The position numbers and the translations under genes were made by a program. The notes below the pieces were generated by a model. That model saw nothing but the letters and a program-made list of their open reading frames with translations, had not been told where the DNA came from and did not search any database. A stretch of DNA of 64,000 bases from Oceanimonas smirnovii ATCC BAA-899 (lineage in GTDB: Bacteria > Pseudomonadota > Gammaproteobacteria > Enterobacterales > Aeromonadaceae): positions 49,862 to 113,861 of the forward strand of contig NZ_KB908464.1 of assembly GCF_000381965.1 (NCBI RefSeq). Direction: 5' to 3'. This document shows, piece after piece, positions 8,058-15,631 of the stretch (its first letter is position 1; each line of letters starts with the position of its first letter).

Positions 8058-8725
8058 TGCTCGTTCTCCTGCTCGTCCTGCTGTTCGGTGCCGGCCACGG
8101 CTTCGCCTTCCTTAATCATACGCAGCTGCAGCTCGCGGGGGTCTTCGTCGCTGCGCACGTCGGCGGCAAAGCGGAACACCGCTTCGGTAATACGGAATTT
8201 GTCCTGGCTGCCCACGCTGCTCACCATGCCAATGCGCTTGAGCCGGCGAATGGCGCTTTTGAGCTTGTCAGCCAGCTTGCGCTTGTCGAGATCACTGCCG
8301 CCGGCGCGCTGGTTCACCATGCGCAGCAGCGCCTGCTCGTTGGACAGGGTTAAAATCTCTTCCTGCAGATCCTCAACGGAAAACACCCCTTCGTTGATCA
8401 GGCGGTCCGGGCTCAGGTAGAGGTAGCACAGCACCTTGCCCACCAGCATTTCCAGCTCGGACAAAATGGAGGTGCCCAGCTCGCTGGTGGAGCGCGGCCG
8501 CAGGTAATAAAAGCCCTCGGGGGCGCGCACCAGCTCGGCCTGGTAGCGCTGATAAAAGGCGTCGAGCTCGGGGTAATACTCCTGCAGCAGCGAGTGCTGC
8601 TCCAGCTCGTCGGCGGTTATGTGCCGGCCCGACCGCAGCTGGTTGTCGAGGGCCGGAAACAACGGATTGGCAATGGCCTGAACCAGTCTTGAGTCCAGGG
8701 CCTGTTCAGTATTGGTCGATAACAT
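8054..8725 (-). CDS. mukE: Chromosome partition protein MukE
   Basis: A 223-residue tandem winged-helix protein (E. coli 234) that binds MukF and modulates MukB ATPase and DNA loading. Diagnostic stretches are IANPLFPALDNQLRSGRHIT near the N-terminus, LVRAPEGFYYLRPRSTSE, LVGKVLCYLYLSPDRLINEG and KFRITEAVFRFAADVRSDED. The C-terminus is acidic and Gln/Glu-rich, as in the family. The frame is open 34 codons further upstream, but similarity begins at MLSTNTEQAL, so I chose ATG 8725, which overlaps the mukF end by 20 bases; AAGG lies 9 bases before it. Confidence 0.97.
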   Translation of the reverse strand: MLSTNTEQALDSRLVQAIANPLFPALDNQLRSGRHITADELEQHSLLQEYYPELDAFYQRYQAELVRAPEGFYYLRPRSTSELGTSILSELEMLVGKVLCYLYLSPDRLINEGVFSVEDLQEEILTLSNEQALLRMVNQRAGGSDLDKRKLADKLKSAIRRLKRIGMVSSVGSQDKFRITEAVFRFAADVRSDEDPRELQLRMIKEGEAVAGTEQQDEQENEQ

Positions 8726-10031
8726 GTGCTTGTACCTTGGCCCCGTGGGCATTAATGGGTTGCCAGTCGGGCATGGGCGCGCCCGCCAGTTCGCCGTCGG
8801 CATGGCCGAGCTTGACTGCTTCGTCAATCAGCAGGCGCGCAATGTCAAAGTGCTGGTAATGAGGGTAATCGTTGAGGTAATCGCGCAGCACCCCGGCCAG
8901 ATCCAGCGGCTTGCCGGCAACGGAAAACACCTCAAGATGCTCGCGAATGCGGCCCGAGAGCTCAGCGGCCACGTCGGTCATGTCCTGATATTCCAGCTCC
9001 ACCGGCAGCTCGCCGGTCACTTCCTCGGCGTAGGCGGCCATGGTTTCGTCGCGCAGCTCAAGCAAAGGCAGGGTCTGGCTGACCCGCAGCCGCCAGTTGT
9101 GGTTCTCGAAGTGACGAATGGACTCGCGCAGCCGCTGGCTGAAGGCGCGGTTTTTGTCCATGTCGATGGCGGTACGAATAAAGCGGTGCACGTGGCGGTC
9201 GTAACGGGACCACAGCTCAATGCACTGGCTGCCCCAGTGAATAATGGCATCCAGCCGGGCCTGCAGTTGCTGGCACAAAATGGCCACCGCCTCGCCTCTG
9301 GGGCTTTGCTGCAGCTGCTCTTCAATGTTGAGCAAGCTTTGCTGCAGGCCATGACCGGCTTTATCCAGGGTGTCCTGCAGTTCCCGCAGGGTCACGCCGG
9401 TTTCCCGCAGCAGTTGCTCACAGGCGTGAATGGCCTCGTGCCAGTTCTTGTTGAGCAGGGCGGCGATGTTGGCCTTGACCGCGTTTTGCTGCTCGTCCAT
9501 GGTGCGCTGGGTGTCGTCGATGCGCGCCAGCTGCTCCGCCACCGAATACTTGAGCCGGCCTTCCACGTTCTGGGCCCAGCCCTGCTCATCCGGGTTGGCG
9601 GCAATAGCCTCAGCCACGCGCTCCAGCTCCTGAGATATGTGCTCCAGCAGCAACGACAGCTTTATCTGGCTCACTTCCCGCTGGGCGGCAAAAAATTCCA
9701 CAATGGCCAGCCCCAGCCGGGTTAAGCGATACAGGCTTTCGCCCTCGCCGCCATCGCCCTGAAAGCGGCTCAGCAGACGCTGGCGCACCAGATCGTTAAT
9801 GGCGTTGTTGGCCCGGCTGACTTGCGTGTCGCCGGCCTGGTCAAAGCCCTTGCTGACATAGCCAAAGGCGTGATGCAGCTCGGCCTCGCTCAGTTGCGGC
9901 TGCTCGCCGCCCCGGCCAAAGATGTGCACCGCCAGCAAAAAGGCCAGCCGCTCGGGAGGCAGGCTCAGGCCTAAATTTTCCTCTCTGACCCAGCCGATCC
10001 AGTCCGGCAGGGTGCGGGACATTTCCGTCAT
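8706..10031 (-). CDS. mukF: Chromosome partition protein MukF (kleisin)
   Basis: A 441-residue kleisin (E. coli 440) that bridges MukB heads and carries MukE. The N-terminal winged-helix dimerisation domain includes RANNAINDLVRQRLLSRFQ, the middle is a helical bundle (LKYSVAEQLARIDDTQRTMD), and the C-terminal winged helix ends WQPINAHGAKVQAHVIDQY, nearly identical to the enteric end. The frame is open another 75 codons upstream into cmoM, but homology starts at MTEMSRTLPDW, so ATG 10031 is used; it overlaps the cmoM stop by 4 bases. Translation coupling through the whole cmoM-mukFEB unit is likely. Confidence 0.97.
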   Translation of the reverse strand: MTEMSRTLPDWIGWVREENLGLSLPPERLAFLLAVHIFGRGGEQPQLSEAELHHAFGYVSKGFDQAGDTQVSRANNAINDLVRQRLLSRFQGDGGEGESLYRLTRLGLAIVEFFAAQREVSQIKLSLLLEHISQELERVAEAIAANPDEQGWAQNVEGRLKYSVAEQLARIDDTQRTMDEQQNAVKANIAALLNKNWHEAIHACEQLLRETGVTLRELQDTLDKAGHGLQQSLLNIEEQLQQSPRGEAVAILCQQLQARLDAIIHWGSQCIELWSRYDRHVHRFIRTAIDMDKNRAFSQRLRESIRHFENHNWRLRVSQTLPLLELRDETMAAYAEEVTGELPVELEYQDMTDVAAELSGRIREHLEVFSVAGKPLDLAGVLRDYLNDYPHYQHFDIARLLIDEAVKLGHADGELAGAPMPDWQPINAHGAKVQAHVIDQY

Positions 10032-10810
10032 GGTGTAGCTCTCTTCACTTTGTGCGCAAATACGTGCATATAACGCCCCAGGTGCATAAAGGGCTGGGTG
10101 CGGGAGTGGGCCAGCTCCATCTGTATAATTTCTTCCTCGGTGGGAAAGGGCCCGTGCACGTTCGACATATAATCGTGAAACACCCGCACGCCGCTGCGTC
10201 CGGTTATAACAAAGCCGAGCTCGCTCAGCCAGCCGTCTACCTCGGCGGGCCGGCAAGGCCAGCCCGGCGTCAGTTTCTGGCGTCGTTTTCTGACCAGGTT
10301 GGCGTGCACGTAATCAAAGTTGCCTTTTACCAGGCTGTGATAAAGCAGACCGTCGCGGTTGTAATACATGAGCGACAAATGCCCGCCGGGGCGCAGCAGC
10401 TCGTTCAGACCGGACAGCAAATCCGCCTGATTTTGCACCCATTCCAGCACGGCATGGCACAGAATAAGGTCGAACTGACCCAGGTCGGCCGAACATAACG
10501 ACTGTATGGGGCCGTGAATAAAGTCGAATTGCCCGCTCAGACCCTTTTCGGCCACCTGAATCCTGGCTTCTTCAAGCATTTCGGCAGACAAATCACACAG
10601 CACCACACTGTGGCCCTCGGCGGCCAGGCGCTGAGACACGGGGCCAAAGCCACCGCCGGCATCGAGAATGCGCAGGGGCCGCTCGCTTTCCGGCAGCCAT
10701 TCGGCCAGATCCCGGCTCAACACCCGCAGGCGAATTTGCCCCTTGGTGGTGCCGTAGATATTGCGGGAGAAAGTGCGGCTTTTGCCGTCAAAGCTGGTGT
10801 TACGCGTCAA
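10028..10810 (-). CDS. cmoM: tRNA 5-carboxymethoxyuridine methyltransferase CmoM
   Basis: A 260-residue class I SAM methyltransferase (formerly SmtA). It methylates the carboxylate of cmo5U at tRNA position 34 to give mcmo5U. The N-terminal FSRNIYGTTKGQIRLRVL is the family hallmark; the SAM loop LDAGGGFGPVSQRLA lies at about residues 49-63, and LCHAVLEWV matches motif IV. It is the first gene of the mukFEB operon and is divergent from elyC, as in E. coli. Confidence 0.96.
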   Translation of the reverse strand: MTRNTSFDGKSRTFSRNIYGTTKGQIRLRVLSRDLAEWLPESERPLRILDAGGGFGPVSQRLAAEGHSVVLCDLSAEMLEEARIQVAEKGLSGQFDFIHGPIQSLCSADLGQFDLILCHAVLEWVQNQADLLSGLNELLRPGGHLSLMYYNRDGLLYHSLVKGNFDYVHANLVRKRRQKLTPGWPCRPAEVDGWLSELGFVITGRSGVRVFHDYMSNVHGPFPTEEEIIQMELAHSRTQPFMHLGRYMHVFAHKVKRATP

Positions 10811-10870
10811 ACCGAGTGTTTCTTGTCATTTCAAAGGCAGCTATTCTGGCATAACCCGTACGGTTAACAA

Positions 10871-11647
10871 ATGCGAGAGTGCATGACCGCTTCCTTTTTG
10901 GCTAAAAAATGGCTGGGCAGCCTGCTGTTACCCCTGCCCCTGCTGCTTTTAACGGCGTTGTTTGGTGTGTTTCTGCTGATGATGCGCCATAAGCGCAGTG
11001 GAATTGTCTTTGTGTCTGCGTCTCTTTTGGCACTTATGCTGCTCAGCACCCGGCCGGTAGCCAATGCGCTGATTGCCCCGCTGGAGCAAACCTATGCGCC
11101 TTTTAACGCGGGCAGCCAACCCGTTGACGATATTATTGTGCTGGGTGCCGCTCAGGTGGCAGACCCGCGCCTGCCCCTGCTCAGCCAGCTGGGCAATGCG
11201 GCGCTGGCGCGCATCAGCGAAGGAGTGCGGCTGGCTCATGCTTACCCGCAAGCCCGGCTGATTGTAAGCGGTTATGCCGGCAGCGAGGGCCGCTCCAGTG
11301 CCGAACTTTATGGCGAGGTGGCGCAGGCACTGGGCATTGAAGCCAGTCGCATTGTGATGCTGCCAGAGCCGAAAAACACCACCGAGGAAGCCGCCGCCAT
11401 CACGCCGCTGATTAAGGATCGCACGGCGGTACTGATCAGCTCTGCCAGCCACCTGCCCCGCGCCATGGCGCTGTTTGCTGCCAAGAACGCCGCGCCTCTG
11501 CCTGCCCCTGTTGATCATCAGGCCAAAGACAGTGCCGGCACCTTGCCGCTATATAGTTACCTGCCTCAGGCGCGATATTTAGCGCGCAGTGAGCTGGCCT
11601 GGCATGAATATCTGGGCAGGCTGTGGATAGAAGTGCACAAGCTTTAG
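10871..11647 (+). CDS. elyC: Envelope biogenesis factor ElyC (DUF218)
   Basis: A 258-residue inner-membrane protein with two N-terminal hydrophobic segments (about 12-36 and 44-60) followed by a periplasmic DUF218 domain. The domain shows DDIIVLGAA, the LIVSGYAGSEG loop, KNTTEEA and ISSASHLPRA, the conserved polar pocket of the family. E. coli ElyC (YcbC) supports peptidoglycan assembly and undecaprenyl-phosphate metabolism at low temperature. Start is ATG 10871, with ATG 10883 as an alternative. It is divergent from cmoM, the enteric arrangement, which supports the call. Confidence 0.92.
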   Translation: MRECMTASFLAKKWLGSLLLPLPLLLLTALFGVFLLMMRHKRSGIVFVSASLLALMLLSTRPVANALIAPLEQTYAPFNAGSQPVDDIIVLGAAQVADPRLPLLSQLGNAALARISEGVRLAHAYPQARLIVSGYAGSEGRSSAELYGEVAQALGIEASRIVMLPEPKNTTEEAAAITPLIKDRTAVLISSASHLPRAMALFAAKNAAPLPAPVDHQAKDSAGTLPLYSYLPQARYLARSELAWHEYLGRLWIEVHKL

Positions 11648-11655
11648 CAAATCCC

Positions 11656-11661
11656 TATAAT
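11656..11661 (+). promoter_or_regulatory. Probable -10 element for tpiA
   Basis: A perfect TATAAT lies in the 45-bp gap between elyC and tpiA, about 30 bases before the tpiA ribosome-binding site. The -35 position (GTGCAC, 17-bp spacer) is poor, so strength is uncertain. Confidence 0.5.
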
Positions 11662-11692
11662 CCCCCATCATTTAACTGAAAGGAACTGACCA

Positions 11693-12445
11693 ATGCGACA
11701 GACTCTGGTAATGGGTAACTGGAAACTGAATGGCAGCAAAACCATGGTGCACGAGCTGATTTCTGCCCTTAAGGCGCCTGCCGCCGACGCCGCCTCTGTG
11801 GCTGTGGCCGTGTGCCCGCCCGTACTGTTTTTAGGCCAGGCCGAAGCCGAGCTTGCCGGCAGCCCCATTGCTTTGGGCGCACAGGATGCCGACATCAATA
11901 CCAGCGGTGCCTTTACCGGTGAAAACTCGCCGGCCATGTATAAGGAATTTGGCGTTAAATATGTGCTGGTGGGCCACAGCGAACGCCGCACCCTGCACAA
12001 TGAGTCTGATGCCGTGGTGGCCGCCAAGTTTGCCGCCGTGCTGGAGCAAAATCTGGTACCTGTGTTGTGCATTGGTGAAACGCTTGAGCAGTTTGAAGCC
12101 GGTGAAACGCAAGCCGTGGTTGAACGCCAGCTGCAGGCCGTGATTGACCGGTGCGGCATTGAAGCCCTCGGTCGTGCGGTTATCGCTTATGAGCCGGTAT
12201 GGGCCATTGGCACCGGCAAAACCGCCACTCCCGAGATTGCGCAGGGTGTGCACAGCGCCATTCGTCAGTTCCTGGCTGCACAAAGCGCCACTGTGGCCGC
12301 CGGCGTGCAAATTCTTTACGGTGGCTCAGTAAAAGGTGACAGCGCCGCCGGCCTGTTTGCCATGGAAGACATAGACGGTGCTCTGGTGGGCGGTGCCGCC
12401 CTCAAGGCCGACGAATTTGCCGCCATTATTCGCGCGGGGGCTTAA
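11693..12445 (+). CDS. tpiA: Triose-phosphate isomerase
   Basis: A 250-residue TIM-barrel enzyme that interconverts dihydroxyacetone phosphate and glyceraldehyde 3-phosphate. It shows NWKLNG (catalytic Lys), VGHSERR (electrophilic His), [14 protein letters not shown] (catalytic Glu and flexible loop 6) and YGGSVK (phosphate binding). AAAGGAACT lies 8-12 bases before the ATG. It is followed 8 bases later by pfkA, so two glycolytic genes are probably co-transcribed. Confidence 0.98.
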   Translation: MRQTLVMGNWKLNGSKTMVHELISALKAPAADAASVAVAVCPPVLFLGQAEAELAGSPIALGAQDADINTSGAFTGENSPAMYKEFGVKYVLVGHSERRTLHNESDAVVAAKFAAVLEQNLVPVLCIGETLEQFEAGETQAVVERQLQAVIDRCGIEALGRAVIAYEPVWAIGTGKTATPEIAQGVHSAIRQFLAAQSATVAAGVQILYGGSVKGDSAAGLFAMEDIDGALVGGAALKADEFAAIIRAGA

Positions 12446-12453
12446 GGGATTTC

Positions 12454-13416
12454 ATGATTAAACGCATTGGAGTACTCACCAGCGGTGGTGATGCACCGGG
12501 CATGAACGCGGCCATTCGGGCTGTGGTGCGTACCGGCCTGCATCATGGTCTGGAAGTGTTTGGCATTCAGAGTGGTTATCTTGGTTTGCATCAGGATCAG
12601 ATAATACCGCTGGACAGGCACAGTGTGTCGGATGTGATTACCCGGGGCGGTACCTTTCTGGGCTCGGCACGGTTTCCCGAATTCAAGCAGGAGCAGGTGC
12701 GGGCAGAAGCGGTGGCCAACCTGAAAAAACACGGTATAGACGGCCTGGTGGTGGTGGGCGGCGACGGCTCCTATATGGGTGCCATGTGCCTGACCGAGAT
12801 GGGCTTTCCCTGCATCGGCATTCCCGGCACCATCGACAACGACATTGCCGGCACCGACTTTACCATTGGCTTTGACACGGCCCTGAATGTGGCAGTGGAA
12901 GCCATTGACCGGCTGCGGGATACCTGCAGCTCCCACAACCGCATTTCGGTGGTGGAGATCATGGGCCGGCACTGTGGCGATCTCACTTCCTCTGCCGCCG
13001 TGGCCGGTGGTGCGGAATACGTGATTGTGCCCGAGGTGGCCTTTGACAAGGATGAGCTTATTCAGCAAATTCACGAAGGGGTGGCCAAGGGCAAAAAGCA
13101 CGCCATTGTGGCCATTTGTGAAAACGTCTGTGATGTAAACCAGCTGGCCAGAGATATTCAGGATGCCACCGGCCGCGATACCCGCGCCACCATTCTGGGG
13201 CATATTCAGCGGGGCGGTACGCCCACGGCGCAAGACCGTATTATGGCCAGCCGCATGGGTGCCCGCGCCGTGGAGCTGCTGCTGGAAGGCTTTGGCGGCC
13301 GCTGCATGGGCCTGCAGAATAACCATATTGTGCATCACGATATTATCGACTGCATCAAGCACCTGCGCCGCCCGTTTAACGAAGAAATGTATCAGCTGTC
13401 TAATACGCTGTTCTGA
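12454..13416 (+). CDS. pfkA: ATP-dependent 6-phosphofructokinase
   Basis: A 320-residue PfkA (E. coli also 320) that phosphorylates fructose 6-phosphate to the 1,6-bisphosphate. It shows [11 protein letters not shown] (ATP loop), GGDGSYMGA, the catalytic PGTIDNDI with the Asp base, and MGRHCGDL (substrate). The GGDGS glycine-rich motif marks the ATP form rather than the pyrophosphate form. GGGATTTC precedes the ATG by 5 bases. No hairpin terminator is obvious downstream; the next 270 bases hold repeats. Confidence 0.97.
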   Translation: MIKRIGVLTSGGDAPGMNAAIRAVVRTGLHHGLEVFGIQSGYLGLHQDQIIPLDRHSVSDVITRGGTFLGSARFPEFKQEQVRAEAVANLKKHGIDGLVVVGGDGSYMGAMCLTEMGFPCIGIPGTIDNDIAGTDFTIGFDTALNVAVEAIDRLRDTCSSHNRISVVEIMGRHCGDLTSSAAVAGGAEYVIVPEVAFDKDELIQQIHEGVAKGKKHAIVAICENVCDVNQLARDIQDATGRDTRATILGHIQRGGTPTAQDRIMASRMGARAVELLLEGFGGRCMGLQNNHIVHHDIIDCIKHLRRPFNEEMYQLSNTLF

Positions 13417-13421
13417 GTAAC

Positions 13422-13449
13422 AGGGATTAGGGACTGGGGAATAGGGACT
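13422..13449 (+). repeat. Four 7-bp tandem repeats (AGGGAYT type)
   Basis: AGGGATT, AGGGACT, GGGGAAT and AGGGACT follow one another without gaps just after pfkA. They stand next to a CCGGAAT hairpin repeat and, about 110 bp on, a TAGCTGACAGCTTACGGCTG stretch. Together these resemble the repeat context of the truncated S23-like gene at 63.7 kb. Confidence 0.6.
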
Positions 13450-13450
13450 T

Positions 13451-13480
13451 GTCATTCCGGCCTCCGAGCCGGAATCCATT
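13451..13480. repeat. Dispersed hairpin repeat, copy 1
   Basis: ATTCCGGC-ctccga-GCCGGAAT inside GTCATT...CCATT. A nearly identical copy lies at 21151-21179. It has no T-run, so it is a REP-like element rather than a terminator. Confidence 0.65.
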
Positions 13481-13687
13481 CTTCAGACAATTACGTATAC
13501 AGTCCTTGAGTAGTTGGGATTCGCTTCGCTCATCGCCAACCTCACTCTGGCTACTTATAGCTGACAGCTTACGGCTGATGGCTTAATTGGTGCCAGCCCA
13601 CATTATTGATAAGGCCAGCGCCGTTTGGCCTTCTGCTTGTTATAACCAATGGTCATAATGGTGCTTTGTTCTTTGTTGTGAGCCGTT

Positions 13688-14413
13688 ATGCAGCAGCTTG
13701 ATACCCTGACATTAATACTTGCCGCCCTGGCCTGCTTTACCGGTGCCTATGTGCAAACCGCCATCGGCTTTGGCATGGCGGTGGTAGCCGCGCCTATTTT
13801 GTTTTATCTCGATCCCGTGCTGGTACCCGGCCCCTTGATGATGGTGCTGCTGGTGATGTGCATGGTAAACGGCTGGCGCTTTCGCAAGGGCATAGAGATG
13901 AACCTGCTGGCGCCGGCGCTGCTGGCTCGCATTCCCGGCAGTGCGGTGGGTGTGTGGCTGCTGGTGGTGCTGCCCGTTAAATGGCTGGCAATACTCATTG
14001 CTGTCACCATTATGCTAGGTGTGCTGGTGCGGCTGAAAGACATTGCTCTGCCCATGACCAGAGCCAATATGGCGCTGGGCGGGTTTCTGTCGGGAGTAAT
14101 GGGCACCAGCACCACCATAGGCGGGCCGCCCATGGTGCTGGTAATGCACGGTGCCGACATGCACCGCATTCGCGCCAACCTGGCGGGCTTTTTTGTGGTA
14201 TCTACCCTGATGTCAGCCGGTGCGCTGGCCAGTGGCGGCTTTCTTACCCAAACCCACCTTGAGCTGGCGCTGCCCCTGGCCCCCGCAGCCCTGTTCGGTA
14301 ACTGGCTGGCGGTGCACAGTTTGCACCTGGTGTCGCGGCCCGTGATGCACTACGGCTCTTTATCACTCTGTACGCTGGCGGTTATCGGTATGTTAATCAA
14401 TACCTTGACGTAA
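13688..14413 (+). CDS. TauE/SafE family anion exporter
   Basis: A 241-residue polytopic inner-membrane protein with about seven or eight hydrophobic segments. It has two TauE/SafE half repeats, the first with GAYVQTAIGFGMAVVAAPIL and the second with GVMGTSTTIGGPPMVLVMH, the twin glycine-rich signatures of the family. Members export sulfite, sulfoacetate or related organosulfur anions; the substrate here is unknown. It stands alone, upstream of the rnf operon and separated from it by a probable promoter. Confidence 0.8.
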   Translation: MQQLDTLTLILAALACFTGAYVQTAIGFGMAVVAAPILFYLDPVLVPGPLMMVLLVMCMVNGWRFRKGIEMNLLAPALLARIPGSAVGVWLLVVLPVKWLAILIAVTIMLGVLVRLKDIALPMTRANMALGGFLSGVMGTSTTIGGPPMVLVMHGADMHRIRANLAGFFVVSTLMSAGALASGGFLTQTHLELALPLAPAALFGNWLAVHSLHLVSRPVMHYGSLSLCTLAVIGMLINTLT

Positions 14414-14432
14414 ACCCGTGTAAATCGTGGCA

Positions 14433-14461
14433 TTGTTAAACGGGTCATAAAGTCCGATAAT
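14433..14461 (+). promoter_or_regulatory. Probable sigma-70 promoter of the rnf operon
   Basis: TTGTTA (14433-14438), a 17-bp spacer and GATAAT (14456-14461) lie 33 bases before rsxA. It is the only good -35/-10 pair seen in the 80-bp gap. Confidence 0.5.
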
Positions 14462-14493
14462 AACCCCCGTTTATTGCTGAATGCCGAGTGATC

Positions 14494-15075
14494 ATGTCTG
14501 AATACCTGCTGCTGTTTGTCGGCACCGTGCTGGTCAACAACTTCGTGCTGGTGAAGTTTCTTGGCCTGTGCCCGTTTATGGGGGTGTCGGGCAAACTGGA
14601 AACCGCCATTGGCATGGGGTTGGCCACCACCTTTGTGCTGACCCTGGCTGCCGCCTGCTCTTATCTGGTGAACCAGTATATTCTGCTGCCGCTGGATCTG
14701 CTTTATCTGCGCACCCTGTCGTTTATTCTGGTGATCGCCGTTGTGGTGCAGTTCACCGAAATGGTGGTGCATAAAACCAGTCCGGCGCTGTATCGCCTGC
14801 TGGGCATTTTTCTGCCGCTGATCACCACCAACTGCGCCGTGCTGGGCGTGGCCCTGCTCAACATCAACGAGCAGCACAACTTTATGCAAAGCCTGATCTA
14901 CGGCTTTGGGGCTGCCGTGGGCTTTTCCCTGGTGCTGGTGCTGTTTGCCGCCATGCGCGAGCGGCTGGCCGGTGCCGATGTGCCCGCCCCCTTTAAAGGG
15001 CCGGCGCTGGCGCTGGTGACCGCCGGCCTGATGTCACTGGCCTTTATGGGCTTTACCGGACTGGTGAAGTTGTAA
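14494..15075 (+). CDS. rsxA: Rnf/Rsx complex subunit A
   Basis: A 193-residue integral membrane protein, exactly the E. coli RsxA length, with six hydrophobic helices. Near-identical stretches include [40 protein letters not shown] and [20 protein letters not shown], whose Cys takes part in the membrane [2Fe-2S] site shared with RnfE. I used ATG 14494 rather than the GTG two codons upstream because it gives the family N-terminus (MSEYLLLF). It is the first gene of rnfABCDGE, an ion-translocating ferredoxin:NAD+ oxidoreductase that also keeps SoxR reduced in enterics. Confidence 0.97.
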   Translation: MSEYLLLFVGTVLVNNFVLVKFLGLCPFMGVSGKLETAIGMGLATTFVLTLAAACSYLVNQYILLPLDLLYLRTLSFILVIAVVVQFTEMVVHKTSPALYRLLGIFLPLITTNCAVLGVALLNINEQHNFMQSLIYGFGAAVGFSLVLVLFAAMRERLAGADVPAPFKGPALALVTAGLMSLAFMGFTGLVKL

Positions 15076-15076
15076 T

Positions 15077-15631
15077 ATGACACAGATTCTTATCGCCATT
15101 GTGGTGCTGGCGCTGCTGGCGCTGGTGTTCGGGCTTATTCTGGGGTTTGCCGCCGTGCGCTTTCGTGTGGAGTCGGACCCCATTGTGGAGCAACTGGACG
15201 AGCTGCTGCCGCAAACCCAGTGCGGCCAGTGTGGTTACCCCGGCTGCCGGCCCTATGCCGAAGCCGTGGCCAACGGCGACGACATTAACAAATGCGTGCC
15301 CGGCGGCGATGCCACCATGCGTAAAATTGCCGATCTGATGGGGGTAGAGCCCCAGGCCATGGGTGAAGACGCCGCCGAGCCTGAGAAAAAGGTCGCCTTT
15401 ATTCATGAAGACATGTGCATTGGCTGCACCAAGTGCATTCAGGCCTGTCCGGTGGATGCCATTGTGGGCTCTACCAAGGCGCTGCATACCGTCATTGCCG
15501 ACGAATGCACCGGCTGTGACTTGTGCGTGGACCCCTGCCCCACCGACTGCATAGAAATGGTGCCGGTCAAGGTGACTCCCGACAACTGGAAATGGCAGCT
15601 TGAGCCCATTGCCATTAAGCAGGTGAAGTAA
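15077..15631 (+). CDS. rsxB: Rnf/Rsx complex subunit B (iron-sulfur)
   Basis: A 184-residue electron-input subunit with an N-terminal membrane helix (residues 3-26). Next comes a four-Cys cluster domain (CGQCGYPGC with a later Cys in INKCVPGG), then two ferredoxin-type [4Fe-4S] motifs, [12 protein letters not shown] and [12 protein letters not shown]. It relays electrons from reduced ferredoxin into the complex. It starts one base after the rsxA stop and ends directly before rsxC. Confidence 0.97.
   Translation: MTQILIAIVVLALLALVFGLILGFAAVRFRVESDPIVEQLDELLPQTQCGQCGYPGCRPYAEAVANGDDINKCVPGGDATMRKIADLMGVEPQAMGEDAAEPEKKVAFIHEDMCIGCTKCIQACPVDAIVGSTKALHTVIADECTGCDLCVDPCPTDCIEMVPVKVTPDNWKWQLEPIAIKQVK

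Noticed and set aside
13451..13480. Hairpin after pfkA as a rho-independent terminator
   Set aside because: The stem is good but has no T-tract, and the same element recurs beside a genuine terminator at 21.15 kb, so it is a dispersed repeat.
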